Source of the DNA: Planobispora rosea
Lineage (GTDB): Bacteria; Actinomycetota; Actinomycetes; Streptosporangiales; Streptosporangiaceae
Direction of reading: 5' to 3'
Assembly (NCBI RefSeq): GCF_014648175.1
Contig: NZ_BMQP01000019.1
Span: 62,001-126,000, forward strand
Length of the DNA: 64,000 bases
Below are positions 43,306 through 52,166 of the stretch, in pieces (positions within the stretch are counted from its first letter, which is position 1; each line of letters starts with the position of its first letter). Below the pieces are notes generated by a model. The model saw only the letters and a list, made by a program, of their open reading frames with translations. It did not search any database and was not told the origin of the DNA. Made by a program: the position numbers and the translations under genes.

Positions 43306-43345
43306 CCGCGGGCCGGGCCGGGCCGGGCGCGCGCCCGGCCCGCGG
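43306..43345. terminator. Bidirectional hairpin between convergent permease and symporter genes
   Basis: A perfect 13-bp stem (CCGCGGGCCGGGC at 43306-43318 with its complement at 43333-43345) closes a 14-base GC loop just after the permease stop. It likely ends both transcripts. Confidence 0.65.
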
Positions 43346-43367
43346 TGTCCCAGGCGGGGACCGGGTT

Positions 43368-44243
43368 TCAGGCGGGGACGGTGGCGCTCCGCGCCGCGCT
43401 CCGCCGCAGGAGAATCCCGGCGGCGGCCGCGGTGAAGAACATCAGCACGCCGTAGACGGCCGCCGGGACGGCGATCTCGGTGCTGCCCAGCAGGCTGATC
43501 GCCACGGTGATGGCCAGGGTGCTGTTGTGGATGCCGATCTCCATGCAGGAGGCGATGGCCTGGCGGGGCTCCACCCCGCTCAGACGCGGCGCCCAGTAGC
43601 CGACGGCCAGGCTCAGGACGCTGAACACCAGGGTGATCAGGCCGACCGAGGCGAGGTAGCCGCCGAGGTTCGCCGCCTCCTTGACGATCGCCCCGGCGAT
43701 CACGGCCAGCAGGATCACCGCGGAGAGAATCTTGACGGGCTTCTCCATCCGCTGGGCGAAGCGGACGAACCTCGCCCGGACCGCCATGCCGACCGCGACG
43801 GGGATCAGCACGATCAGGAAGACCTGCGCGGTCTTGTCGAACTGCAGGCCGACCTGGCCGTCCCCACCCGCGAAGTGGGCGATGGCCAGGTTGGTGACCA
43901 GCGGCAGGGTGAAGACGGCGAGGACGGAGTTGATCGCGGTCAGCGTCACGTTGAGCGCGACGTCCCCGCCGAACAGGTGGCTGTAGAGGTTGGCGCTGGT
44001 ACCGCCCGGCGAGGCGGCCAGCAGCATCATGCCGACGGCGAGACCGGGTGCCAGGCCGAAGGCGAGGACCAGCCCGAAGCAGATCAGCGGGAGCACGACG
44101 ATCTGGCAGAGCAGGGCGACGAAGGCGGCCTTGGGATAGACGACCACGCGGCGGAAGTCCGCCACGGTCAGCCCCAGGCCGAGCCCGAACATGATGACGG
44201 CGAGGGCGGAGGGAAGAAAGACAGTGGTCAGAGCGGAGTCCAC
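43368..44243 (-). CDS. Bile acid:sodium symporter (SBF/ASBT) family transporter
   Basis: Membrane protein of 291 residues with nine to ten helices. Family motifs are LLAASPGGTSANLYSHLFGGD in the first half (written in part: AASPGGTSANLYSHL), which forms the sodium site, and ASCMEIGIHNSTLAITVAI in the second (crossover helix). In bacteria such proteins take up organic anions, pantoate or similar solutes with sodium; the substrate here is unknown. It converges with the ABC permease gene and is divergent from the DUF4394 gene. Confidence 0.9.
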   Translation of the reverse strand: MDSALTTVFLPSALAVIMFGLGLGLTVADFRRVVVYPKAAFVALLCQIVVLPLICFGLVLAFGLAPGLAVGMMLLAASPGGTSANLYSHLFGGDVALNVTLTAINSVLAVFTLPLVTNLAIAHFAGGDGQVGLQFDKTAQVFLIVLIPVAVGMAVRARFVRFAQRMEKPVKILSAVILLAVIAGAIVKEAANLGGYLASVGLITLVFSVLSLAVGYWAPRLSGVEPRQAIASCMEIGIHNSTLAITVAISLLGSTEIAVPAAVYGVLMFFTAAAAGILLRRSAARSATVPA

Positions 44244-44329
44244 GGGCGATCCTTACCACTTGGGCCACTTGGGGGGATTGGCCGACAGAATCTCCGCCAG
44301 GGAACCGCGCTGTCCATAGCCCCGGTCAT

Positions 44330-44416
44330 CCGTTGCCGATCTGATGCGGACCGGCTGGTCATGACGCCCTCCGCGGCGAAGGCTGCCCCCTCGTCTCTCG
44401 TCCGGATCGGCAACGG
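44330..44416. repeat. Long-spaced 12-bp inverted repeat upstream of the DUF4394 gene
   Basis: CCGTTGCCGATC at 44330-44341 pairs perfectly with 44405-44416 across 63 bases, in the 262-base divergent space between the symporter and DUF4394 genes. It could be two sites for one regulator or a looped structure. Confidence 0.5.
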
Positions 44417-44505
44417 TGATCCCGCCACCCCGCCCGCGGAGGCATCCATGCACCGGACCCGCGCGAATGGAGGGCACGCACCTTCCCGAGCAGAGGAGAC
44501 GAACG

Positions 44506-45375
44506 ATGCGCAAGAAGCTGGCCCTCGCGGTCGCGGCGGCCTGCGCGTGCGTGGGAGCCGCGGCTCCCGCGTACGCGCAGGGCTCTGCGGCGCCCGCGGC
44601 ACCCAAGGTCGTCGGCCTGACCGGCGACGGCACCCTGGTCACCTTCAGGGCCGACGCCCCCGCCCGGACGACGCGGCTGGGAAAGATCACTGGACTGGCG
44701 GGCGACACCGGGGTCGTCGGCATCGACTTCCGCGTCCAGGACCGGAAGCTGTACGCCGTGGGCGACAAGGGCGGCGTCTACACCGTCGGCGGTGACGCGA
44801 AGGCCAGGAAGGTCTCCCAGCTCACCGTGGCGCTCGACGGTACGGTCTTCGGCGTCGACTTCAACCCCGCGGCCAACCGCCTCCGGGTGATCAGCGACAC
44901 CGGGCAGAACCTGCGGCACAACATCGACGACCCGGCGGGCGCGCCCGCCGCGGGGACCACGGCGACCGACGGCACCCTCACCGGCCCGCCGGTCCCGCCC
45001 GCCACGACCGGCGCGACCGCGACCGGGGTCTCGGGCGCCGGGTACACCAACAACGACCTCAGCGCGGCCACCGCGACCACGCTGTTCGACCTGGACACCA
45101 CCGCCGACCAGGTCTCGGTCCAGTCCCCGGCGAACGCCGGCAGCCTCGCCCCCACGGGCAGGCTCGGGGTGGACGCGACCGGCGGCGCGGGGTTCGACGT
45201 CTTCAGCACCCTGCGCGACGGCGTCACCGTCTCCAACACCGCCTACGCCACGCTGAAGACCGACGGCGGCTACCGCTTCCACTCCGTCGACCTCCTGACC
45301 GGCGCGGCCGTCCAGATCGGCGCGTTCCCCGGGAACCGCCAGGTCGTCGACATCGCCGTGCGCCCCGGCGGCTGA
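44506..45375 (+). CDS. Secreted DUF4394 domain protein
   Basis: Exported protein of 289 residues from ATG 44506, behind AGAGGAG. The signal peptide is RKKLALAVAAACACVGAAAP with a cleavage site after AYA. The mature part is a beta-propeller-like DUF4394 domain: VVGLTGDGTLVTFRADAP, GVVGIDFRVQDRKLYAVGD, VFGVDFNPAANRLRVISDTG, and GAGYTNNDL. The family is extracellular and of unknown function. A spaced inverted repeat lies in its upstream region. Confidence 0.88.
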   Translation: MRKKLALAVAAACACVGAAAPAYAQGSAAPAAPKVVGLTGDGTLVTFRADAPARTTRLGKITGLAGDTGVVGIDFRVQDRKLYAVGDKGGVYTVGGDAKARKVSQLTVALDGTVFGVDFNPAANRLRVISDTGQNLRHNIDDPAGAPAAGTTATDGTLTGPPVPPATTGATATGVSGAGYTNNDLSAATATTLFDLDTTADQVSVQSPANAGSLAPTGRLGVDATGGAGFDVFSTLRDGVTVSNTAYATLKTDGGYRFHSVDLLTGAAVQIGAFPGNRQVVDIAVRPGG

Positions 45376-45499
45376 ACCACCGGCCGTACGGCCCGGCGGA
45401 CGGGACACCGCCGTGCGGTGGGGTCGGCGGGCGCCCGCCGGCCCCACCGGAAGGTCCCTCACCCTGGCCATGGGCCGCGGCGGGGTGTACAGCTCGTTC

Positions 45500-46462
45500 A
45501 TGACCGAAAAGCCGTTCGCCTCCTCCGCCGACCTGGCCGACAGGCAGCAGACCCTGGAGGTGCTCGCCGACGGGGTCTACGCCCTGACCGCCGAGGGCGA
45601 CCCCAACGTCGGCGCGATCGAGGGCGAGGACTTCCTGGTGTGCTTCGAGGCCCTCGCCACCCCGGTCGCCGCCCGCGCGTGGCTGGAGCGCCTGCGCGAG
45701 CACACCGACAAGCCGGTCCGCCATCTCGTCCTGTCGCACTACCACGCGGTGCGCACGCTGGGCGCCTCCGCCTTCGGCGCCGATGTGATCGTCGCGCACG
45801 ACGGCACCCGGAAACTGATCACCGAGCGCGGCAGGCAGGACTGGGCCTCCGAGCTGGCCCGCATGCCCCGGCTGTTCCGGGAGCCCGCCTCGATCCCCGG
45901 CCTGACCTGGCCGGATGTGACGTTCTCCGACCGGCTCACCATCGACCTGGGCGGGGACCGCGGTGAGCTGGTCCTGGCCCACTGCGGGCGGGGCCACACC
46001 GAGGGCGACCTCGTCGCCTGGCTGCCCCGCCACAGGATCATGTTCGCCGGGGACCTGGTCGAGTCCCGGGCCGCGCTGTACACCGGCGACGCCTTCCACC
46101 GCCCCTGGGCCACGACCACTCTCGACCGGGTCGCCGCCTTCGGTGCCGAGACACTCGTCGGCGGGCGCGGCGCGGTCACCCGCGGCCGGGAGGCGGTGGA
46201 GGCCGCCATCGGGCAGACCCGTGATTTCCTGACCACCATGCTGGACCGGGTCGGCCGCGTCCACGCCGCCGGCGGCACGCTCAAGGAGGCGTTCGCGGCG
46301 GCGCACGCCGCCCTGGAGCCCCGCTACGGCCGCTGGCCGATCTTCGAGCACTGCATGCCGTTCAACGTCTCGCGCCTGTGGGACGAGCTGTCCGGCGTCG
46401 ACCGGCCGGTGATCTGGACCGCCGAGAGGGACCGAGAGGTATGGAACGCGCTCCAGTCGTGA
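45500..46462 (+). CDS. MBL-fold metallohydrolase with degenerate metal motif
   Basis: Protein of 320 residues. The beta-lactamase fold is seen as VLADGVYALTAEGDPNVG, LVLSHYHAVRTLGASAFGAD, AHCGRGHTEGDLVAWL and IMFAGDLVESRAALY. The usual HxHxDH is HYHAVR, so the Asp and last His are replaced; one metal site may be lost or a different chemistry used. The C-terminal 100 residues are helical. The start is ATG 45500. The stop lies 22 bases inside the next gene, so it is coupled to the flavin monooxygenase and may act on its product. Confidence 0.82.
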   Translation: MTEKPFASSADLADRQQTLEVLADGVYALTAEGDPNVGAIEGEDFLVCFEALATPVAARAWLERLREHTDKPVRHLVLSHYHAVRTLGASAFGADVIVAHDGTRKLITERGRQDWASELARMPRLFREPASIPGLTWPDVTFSDRLTIDLGGDRGELVLAHCGRGHTEGDLVAWLPRHRIMFAGDLVESRAALYTGDAFHRPWATTTLDRVAAFGAETLVGGRGAVTRGREAVEAAIGQTRDFLTTMLDRVGRVHAAGGTLKEAFAAAHAALEPRYGRWPIFEHCMPFNVSRLWDELSGVDRPVIWTAERDREVWNALQS

Positions 46463-47970
46463 TCGCCGGGGCCGGGCCGGTCGGCCTGACGCTGGCCCTG
46501 CTGCTGGCCCGCCGGCGGGTGCCGAGCGTGGTGCTGGAGGCCCGGCCGTACCGGGACGCGGAGGGGTCGAGGGCGATCTGCTTCCAGCGCGACGTGCTGG
46601 ACGTCCTCGACCGCGTCGGCTGCGCCGAGGAGATGGTCGCCGAGGGCGTCACCTGGACCACCGGGCGCACCTACTACCGCGAGCGGGAGCTGTTCTCCGT
46701 CACCTTCCCCGACCCGGGCGGGAGCCACTTCCCCCCGTGGATCAACATCTCCCAGGCGCGGGTGGAGGAGCTGCTGCTGGCCCGGGTACGGGACGAGCCG
46801 CTGGTCGAGCTCCGTTCCGGGCACGCGGTCACCGGCTACCGGCAGGACGGCGACGGGGTCGAGGTGGACGCCGGCGCGGCGGGCGGCGTGCGGGGCACCC
46901 ACCTGGTCGGCGCGGACGGCGCGCGCAGCGCCGTCCGCCGGCTGGCCGGGATCGGCTTTCCCGGCCGCTCCTTCGACGACCTGTTCCTCATCTGCGACAT
47001 CAAGGCCGACCTGCCCTTCCCCGACGAGCGCCGCTTCCACTTCGACCCGCCGTGGAACCCCGGGCGGCAGGTGCTGGTCCACCCGTGCCCGGACTCGGTC
47101 TGGCGGATCGACTGGCAGGTGCCGCCCGCGTTCGACGCGGCCACGGCCGACATCGACGCCATGGTGCGGCGCATCACCGGCGAGCGGCCGTACGAGATCG
47201 TCTGGCGGTCCCTGTACCGCTTCCACGAGCGGGTCGCCTCCTGTTTCCGGCGCGGCCGGGTCTTCCTGGCCGGGGACGCCGCGCACCTGTACGCGCCCTT
47301 CGGCGCCCGCGGCCTGAACTCCGGCATCCAGGACGCCGAGAACCTGGCCTGGAAGCTCGCCCTGGGCGGCGAGGGCCTGCTGGACAGCTACGCGCTGGAG
47401 CGGCGGGCCGCCGCCCTGGAGAACCTGAGGATCACCGGGAACACGATGGCGTTCCTGGTGCCGCAGGACGAGGAACGGTGGGAGCGGCGGCGCTCGGCCC
47501 TCGCCCGCGCCCTGACCGACCCCGCCGCCCGTGCCGAGATCGACTCCGGCAAACTGGCCGAGCCGTACTGGTACACGGACTCGCCGCTGACCACCTTCGG
47601 CGGCTCCGTGCCGGCCGAGCCGGGCGCGGTGCGCCCGCCGCTGCCCGGGGTCATCTGCCCCGACGGGCCGGTGACCGTCGCGGGCCGGGCGACGCGGCTG
47701 CGGCGGCTGTTCGGTTCCGGGTTCACGGTGCTGACGGCGCGCGCCGACCGCGTCGAGGAGGCCCGGACGGCCTGCGCGGGCGGGCCTCCCGTCACGGTGT
47801 ACGGCCTGTCCGGCATCGACGCCGCGGGCGTGGTGACCCGCGCGCTGCGCGCCCGCGACGACAGTGTGCACCTGGTCCGGCCGGACGGTCACCTGGCCGC
47901 GGTGCTGCCCGCCTTCTCCGGTACGGCCCTGCGCCGGGCCCTCGACCGGGCGGCGGGGAACCCCCGGTGA
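46441..47970 (+). CDS. FAD-dependent aromatic monooxygenase
   Basis: Flavoprotein hydroxylase of 509 residues (FAD_binding_3 type). The dinucleotide fold is VIAGAGPVGLTLALLLA, the DG motif is LVGADGARSAVRRL, and the GD motif is VFLAGDAAHLYAPFGARGLN. The C-terminal thioredoxin-like domain runs from about 400. Relatives hydroxylate phenols and polyketides using NAD(P)H and oxygen. It begins inside the MBL gene and forms a two-gene operon with it, a plausible small catabolic or detoxifying unit. Confidence 0.9.
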   Translation: MERAPVVIAGAGPVGLTLALLLARRRVPSVVLEARPYRDAEGSRAICFQRDVLDVLDRVGCAEEMVAEGVTWTTGRTYYRERELFSVTFPDPGGSHFPPWINISQARVEELLLARVRDEPLVELRSGHAVTGYRQDGDGVEVDAGAAGGVRGTHLVGADGARSAVRRLAGIGFPGRSFDDLFLICDIKADLPFPDERRFHFDPPWNPGRQVLVHPCPDSVWRIDWQVPPAFDAATADIDAMVRRITGERPYEIVWRSLYRFHERVASCFRRGRVFLAGDAAHLYAPFGARGLNSGIQDAENLAWKLALGGEGLLDSYALERRAAALENLRITGNTMAFLVPQDEERWERRRSALARALTDPAARAEIDSGKLAEPYWYTDSPLTTFGGSVPAEPGAVRPPLPGVICPDGPVTVAGRATRLRRLFGSGFTVLTARADRVEEARTACAGGPPVTVYGLSGIDAAGVVTRALRARDDSVHLVRPDGHLAAVLPAFSGTALRRALDRAAGNPR

Positions 47971-48119
47971 CGGGAAGATCGCGCGAGGTGACCTCCTCGG
48001 TGACGGGCGCGAGCCGGCTGCCTCGCCCGCCCCGCGACCGACCCCCGATCCGGCGGCTCCCCAGCTCACATCGTGTTTTCCGATCGGAGAATGTCGGTGC
48101 CGCCCGAGAGGATGGCCCC

Positions 48120-50237
48120 ATGAACGACGCGCCCTCCCCCACCGTCCTGGCCGACCGGTCCGCCTACGCCGAAGCCGTGCAGCTGGCGGTCGACTCCGCG
48201 GCCGCCTACTACGGCGACGGCACCTCCCGGCTCGACGACGACGCCTACGACCGGCTGGTGCGCGGCATCGCCGCCTACGAGGCCGGCCATCCCGGCCACG
48301 TGCTGCCGGACTCCCCCACGGGCAAGGTCGCCGGCGGCGCGGTCGAGGGCGACGTCCCGCACACCACGCCGATGCTCAGCCTGGACAACGTCTTCTCACC
48401 CGAGGACCTCGCCCGGTGGGTGGCCGGGCTGGAGCGCCGCATAGGCCGCGGCGTCACCGCGTGGAGCGTGGAGCCCAAGCTCGACGGCATGGCCATCTCG
48501 GCCCGCTACCGGGCCGGCCGCCTGGTCCAGCTCGTCACGAGAGGCGACGGCGCCGCCGGCGAGGACGTCAGCCACGCCATCGGCACCGTCATCGGCCTGC
48601 CCGAGAAGCTCGCCGAGCCGGTCACGGTGGAGATCCGCGGCGAGGTCATGATGACCGCCGAGCAGTTCGAGGCCGCGTGCGCCAAGCGTCAGGCCCATGA
48701 CGGCACCACGTTCGCCAACCCCCGCAGCGCCGCCGCCGGCACCCTGCGGGCCCAGGACCGGCCGTACGTGTGCGAGCTGACCTTCTTCGGCTACGGCGCG
48801 CTGCCGCTGCCTCCCGGCGACGCCTCCGAGCTCGCGACCCGGCTGCGCACCCTGCCGCACAGCCAGATCATGGACCAGGTCGCCGCCTGGGGCGTGGCCA
48901 CCACCGCCGGCACCCCGGTCGCCGGGATCGTCGCCACCGCGGTGGAGGAGATCCAGGCCCGCATCGAGCAGATCGCCGCCGCCCGGGCCGGGCTGCCGTT
49001 CGGCATCGACGGCATCGTCGTCAAGGCCGACCTCGCCACCGACCAGGCCCAGGCCGGGTTCAGCTCGCGGGCGCCGCGCTGGGCGATCGCCTACAAACTC
49101 CCGGCCGTCGAGAAGATCACCAAGCTGGTCGGCGTGGAGTGGGCGGTGGGCCGGACCGGCGTCATCGCCCCGCGCGCCGTACTGGAACCGGTCGAGCTCG
49201 ACGGCAGCGTCGTCACCTACGCCACACTCCACAATCCGGCCGACATCACCCGCCGCGGCCTGATGCTGGGCGACTCGGTAACCGTCTACAAGGCCGGCGA
49301 CGTCATCCCCCGGATCGAGGCCCCGGTCGTGCATCTGCGCACCGGGCGCGAGCAGCCGATCGTCTTCCCCGAGGTCTGCCCGAACTGCGGTGACGCCATC
49401 GACACCGCACAGGAGCGCTGGCGGTGCGTGCGGGGGCGGGCCTGCCGCGCGCTGGCCTCCATCGTCTACGCCGCCGGCCGCGACCAGCTCGACATCGAGA
49501 CCCTGGCCGAATCCCGCATCGTCCAGCTGCTGGAGGCCGGCCTCATCGCCGACTTCACCGACCTGTTCTTCCTGACCCGCGAGCGGGTCCTCGGCCTGGA
49601 GCGCATGGGCGAGGTCAGCACCGGCAAGCTGCTGGCCGCCATCGAGGCCGCCAAGACCCGGCCGCTCAGCCGGGTGTTCTGCGCGCTCGGCGTGCGCGGC
49701 ACCGGCCGGTCGATGAGCCGCCGCATCGCCCGCCACTTCGGCACGATGGAAGCGATCCTGGCGGCCACCGCCGAGGACCTGCAGGCCGTCGAGGGCATCG
49801 GCCCGGAGAAGGCGCCGGTGGTGGTCGCCGAGCTGGCCGAGCTGCGCCCGCTGATCGACAAGCTCGTCGCCGCGGGCGTCAACATGACCGAGCCCGGCGC
49901 CGCCCCCGCCCCCGCCGCGTCCGACGGCAAGGACGGCCAGGGCGGCCAGGGCGGCCAGGGCGGTCAGGGCGCTGAACCGGCCGCCGGGCTGCCGCTGGCC
50001 GGCATGTCCGTGGTGGCCACCGGGGCGATGGGCGGCCCGCTGGCGGAGCTGTCCCGCAACCAGGTCAACGAGCTCATCGAACGCGCCGGCGGCAGGGCCT
50101 CGGGCAGCGTCTCGGCCAGGACCGCGCTGCTGGTCGCCGGCGAGAAGGCGGGCTCGAAGAAGGCCAAGGCCGAGGAGCTGGGCGTGAAGGTCGTCACCTG
50201 CGAGGAGTTCGCCGCCCTGGTGGCAGCCTTCCTGTGA
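48120..50237 (+). CDS. ligA: NAD-dependent DNA ligase
   Basis: Ligase of 705 residues that seals nicks using NAD. The Ia domain is at residues 10-75; the AMP-binding lysine lies in VEPKLDGMAISARY; the OB fold is near 320-400; the zinc finger reads CPNCGD then CVRGRAC; helix-hairpin-helix repeats include VEGIGPEKAPVV; and a BRCT domain ends it. A Gly/Gln repeat linker (GGQGGQGGQG) lies before BRCT. The start is ATG 48120 with AGAGGA nine bases upstream. Its solitary place suggests that it may be a second copy beside a housekeeping ligA, which cannot be checked here. Confidence 0.93.
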   Translation: MNDAPSPTVLADRSAYAEAVQLAVDSAAAYYGDGTSRLDDDAYDRLVRGIAAYEAGHPGHVLPDSPTGKVAGGAVEGDVPHTTPMLSLDNVFSPEDLARWVAGLERRIGRGVTAWSVEPKLDGMAISARYRAGRLVQLVTRGDGAAGEDVSHAIGTVIGLPEKLAEPVTVEIRGEVMMTAEQFEAACAKRQAHDGTTFANPRSAAAGTLRAQDRPYVCELTFFGYGALPLPPGDASELATRLRTLPHSQIMDQVAAWGVATTAGTPVAGIVATAVEEIQARIEQIAAARAGLPFGIDGIVVKADLATDQAQAGFSSRAPRWAIAYKLPAVEKITKLVGVEWAVGRTGVIAPRAVLEPVELDGSVVTYATLHNPADITRRGLMLGDSVTVYKAGDVIPRIEAPVVHLRTGREQPIVFPEVCPNCGDAIDTAQERWRCVRGRACRALASIVYAAGRDQLDIETLAESRIVQLLEAGLIADFTDLFFLTRERVLGLERMGEVSTGKLLAAIEAAKTRPLSRVFCALGVRGTGRSMSRRIARHFGTMEAILAATAEDLQAVEGIGPEKAPVVVAELAELRPLIDKLVAAGVNMTEPGAAPAPAASDGKDGQGGQGGQGGQGAEPAAGLPLAGMSVVATGAMGGPLAELSRNQVNELIERAGGRASGSVSARTALLVAGEKAGSKKAKAEELGVKVVTCEEFAALVAAFL

Positions 50238-50269
50238 CACCCGGGGTTCCGGGGGCGGCCCGCCGATCT

Positions 50270-51946
50270 TCAGGTGCCGGATCGCGGGCAGGGAAGAGTG
50301 AGGGTGAAGGTCGAGCCCTCTCCCGGGACGCTGCCGGCGGTGAGGGTGCCGCCGTGGGCCTCGGCGATGTCCTTGGCGATGGCCAGTCCCAATCCGATGC
50401 CCTGGATGGCCGCCTGGCGGGCGGCGGCGGTGCGGTAGAAACGGTCGAAGACATGCGGCAGCTCGTCGGCGCTGATCCCCATCCCCGAGTCGCTGACGGC
50501 GATCGCCACCGCGTCACCGGAGTGCGAGGCGTGCACGGTGATCGGGGTCCCGGTCGCGGAGAACTTGCCCGCGTTGGACAACAACGCGCTCACCGCGCGC
50601 ACCAGCAGGCCGTGGTCGGCATGCAGGGTCGGCAGGCCGGCGTCGACGCGCGCCCGGACGGGATGTTCGCCGGAACGGGTCTCGGACTCCGCTTTACGCA
50701 CCGCCTCGGCGATGACCTCCTGCACCGTCGTCGGAGCGGGAGTGATCTCCCGCGATCTGCCGATGGTGGCGTTGACCGTGAGGACGTCCTCGATCAGTTT
50801 CTGCAGCCGCACGGCGTTGTCGGTCACGGCCCGCATCATCCGGACGCGCCGCTCGGCCGGCAGCGCTTCGTCGTCGGTGGTGGTGAGGATTTCCAGGTAG
50901 CCGAGGATGCCCGCCAGCGGGGTGCTCAGCTCGTAGCCGATGGTGTCGATGAACACGCTCTTGGCGTGGTCCAGCTCCTCCAGGCGCGCCACGGTGGCCT
51001 GTTCCTGGGTGTAGGCCTGGCGCAGAGCCTGTTCGGCGCGGCGGCGGTCGGTGATGTCGTGCAGGAAGGCGTTGAAGGTCCAGACCCCGGCTTCCCGGGT
51101 GGCCCAGATGACCGTCTCGACCGGGAACTCGCTGCCGTCAGCGCGGATCGCGGCCACCTGCAGTCTGCGTCCCAGCGTCGACGATCGGCCGGTGGCCAGG
51201 AAGTTCTCCCGCTCCTGCCGGTAGAGGGCCCGATAGCGGACCGGCACGATCGTATGGCTCATGATCCTGCCGAGGGCCTCCCGGCGCGACAGTCCGAACA
51301 TGCGCTCGGCGGCGGCGTTCCAGCCGATGATGCGTTCATCGGCATCGGTGGAGACGAATGCCTCGACCGAGGTTTCGATCACCTGCTCCAGCTGGCGTCT
51401 GACGGTCCGTGTCTCCTGGCGGGCGAGCCAGTGCTCGGCCATCCGGCCCATCTGGCGGCTCAGGCTGGCGAGGATCCGCAGCAGCGGCTCATCCGGGGCG
51501 AGCACCTCGGGACAGAAGAACTCCAGCACCACGGCCACGCCGTCACCGGTCGTCACCGGCACCGTCAGCGCCGCTCTGGCCTCCACCGCCGCGTCGTCAT
51601 GGACATGCGCGAACAGCGGGTCGCCGGTGAGGTCGCGCGACCACAGCGGCCTGCCGGCGGCGACGGCCTGACCGGCGGCGCCGGTTCCCACCGGCAGGCT
51701 GGCCTGTGCCGTGGCCTCGCGCAGGTGCGGGAAGTGTTCGATGGATCCCGCCCAGACGCCGGAGGAGACGAGCGCGCCCTCGGGACCGTCGGGTACCCAC
51801 AGATGGCCCAGCGGCCAGCCGATCATCTTCCGCACCGCGTGCAGCATCGCCTGGGCCGCTGAGCGCGGATCCTCGGTGATATCGAAGATCGCGGTGATGT
51901 CCTCCAGCAACGTCACCAGCGATTCTTCCCGCTCCTGGTCCGGCAT
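50270..51946 (-). CDS. GAF-PAS sensor kinase-like protein lacking the phospho-accepting histidine
   Basis: Cytoplasmic protein of 558 residues. A GAF domain spans about 10-165, a PAS domain 195-310 (FVSTDADERIIGWNAAAERM, FLHDITDRRRAEQ), then a dimerisation helix and ATPase. In the H-box the usual SHELRTPL reads GYELSTPL: the histidine codon is TAC instead of CAC. The ATPase keeps its N-box (LLSNAGKFSATG), DSGMGI and GIGLGLAIAKD. It may be a dead kinase that binds ATP, a partner for another kinase, or a phosphatase. The start is ATG 51946. Confidence 0.85.
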   Translation of the reverse strand: MPDQEREESLVTLLEDITAIFDITEDPRSAAQAMLHAVRKMIGWPLGHLWVPDGPEGALVSSGVWAGSIEHFPHLREATAQASLPVGTGAAGQAVAAGRPLWSRDLTGDPLFAHVHDDAAVEARAALTVPVTTGDGVAVVLEFFCPEVLAPDEPLLRILASLSRQMGRMAEHWLARQETRTVRRQLEQVIETSVEAFVSTDADERIIGWNAAAERMFGLSRREALGRIMSHTIVPVRYRALYRQERENFLATGRSSTLGRRLQVAAIRADGSEFPVETVIWATREAGVWTFNAFLHDITDRRRAEQALRQAYTQEQATVARLEELDHAKSVFIDTIGYELSTPLAGILGYLEILTTTDDEALPAERRVRMMRAVTDNAVRLQKLIEDVLTVNATIGRSREITPAPTTVQEVIAEAVRKAESETRSGEHPVRARVDAGLPTLHADHGLLVRAVSALLSNAGKFSATGTPITVHASHSGDAVAIAVSDSGMGISADELPHVFDRFYRTAAARQAAIQGIGLGLAIAKDIAEAHGGTLTAGSVPGEGSTFTLTLPCPRSGT

Positions 51947-51991
51947 GTGGTTCCTCGCCCCCGTCGGCCCCGGCGTCCGCCGTCGGCCGTT

Positions 51992-52004
51992 GACAACTGT
52001 TGTC
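51992..52004. promoter_or_regulatory. Perfect dyad upstream of the kinase-like gene
   Basis: GACAAC-T-GTTGTC is a perfect 6-bp inverted repeat, 46 bases before the start of the kinase-like gene. It resembles GntR- or MarR-type operators. The regulator is unknown. Confidence 0.45.
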
Positions 52005-52114
52005 CTACCCCGCATGACCGCAGGCAGCGCCACCCGCCGGGTCGCTCCGCTGTTCCTGTCCGGCCACGAGTCGCCGGGCCGCGTAGGCGCCGTTCCGGGA
52101 GGCGGCGGGTTGGC

Positions 52115-52158
52115 GGGAACGCGTTGGTGCAGTGCCGGGAGCGCGTTGGTCCAGTGCC
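52115..52158. repeat. Two tandem 22-bp repeats near the end of the dehalogenase gene
   Basis: GGGAACGCGTTGGTGCAGTGCC and a copy with two changes lie back to back, nine bases before the end of the dehalogenase gene as drawn on the plus strand. They are in its 3' non-coding region. Confidence 0.8.
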
Positions 52159-52166
52159 GCGAGCTC

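Noticed and set aside
49936..49972. GGCCAG repeats in the ligase gene as a mobile or regulatory repeat
   Set aside because: They simply encode the flexible Gly-Gln linker before the BRCT domain.
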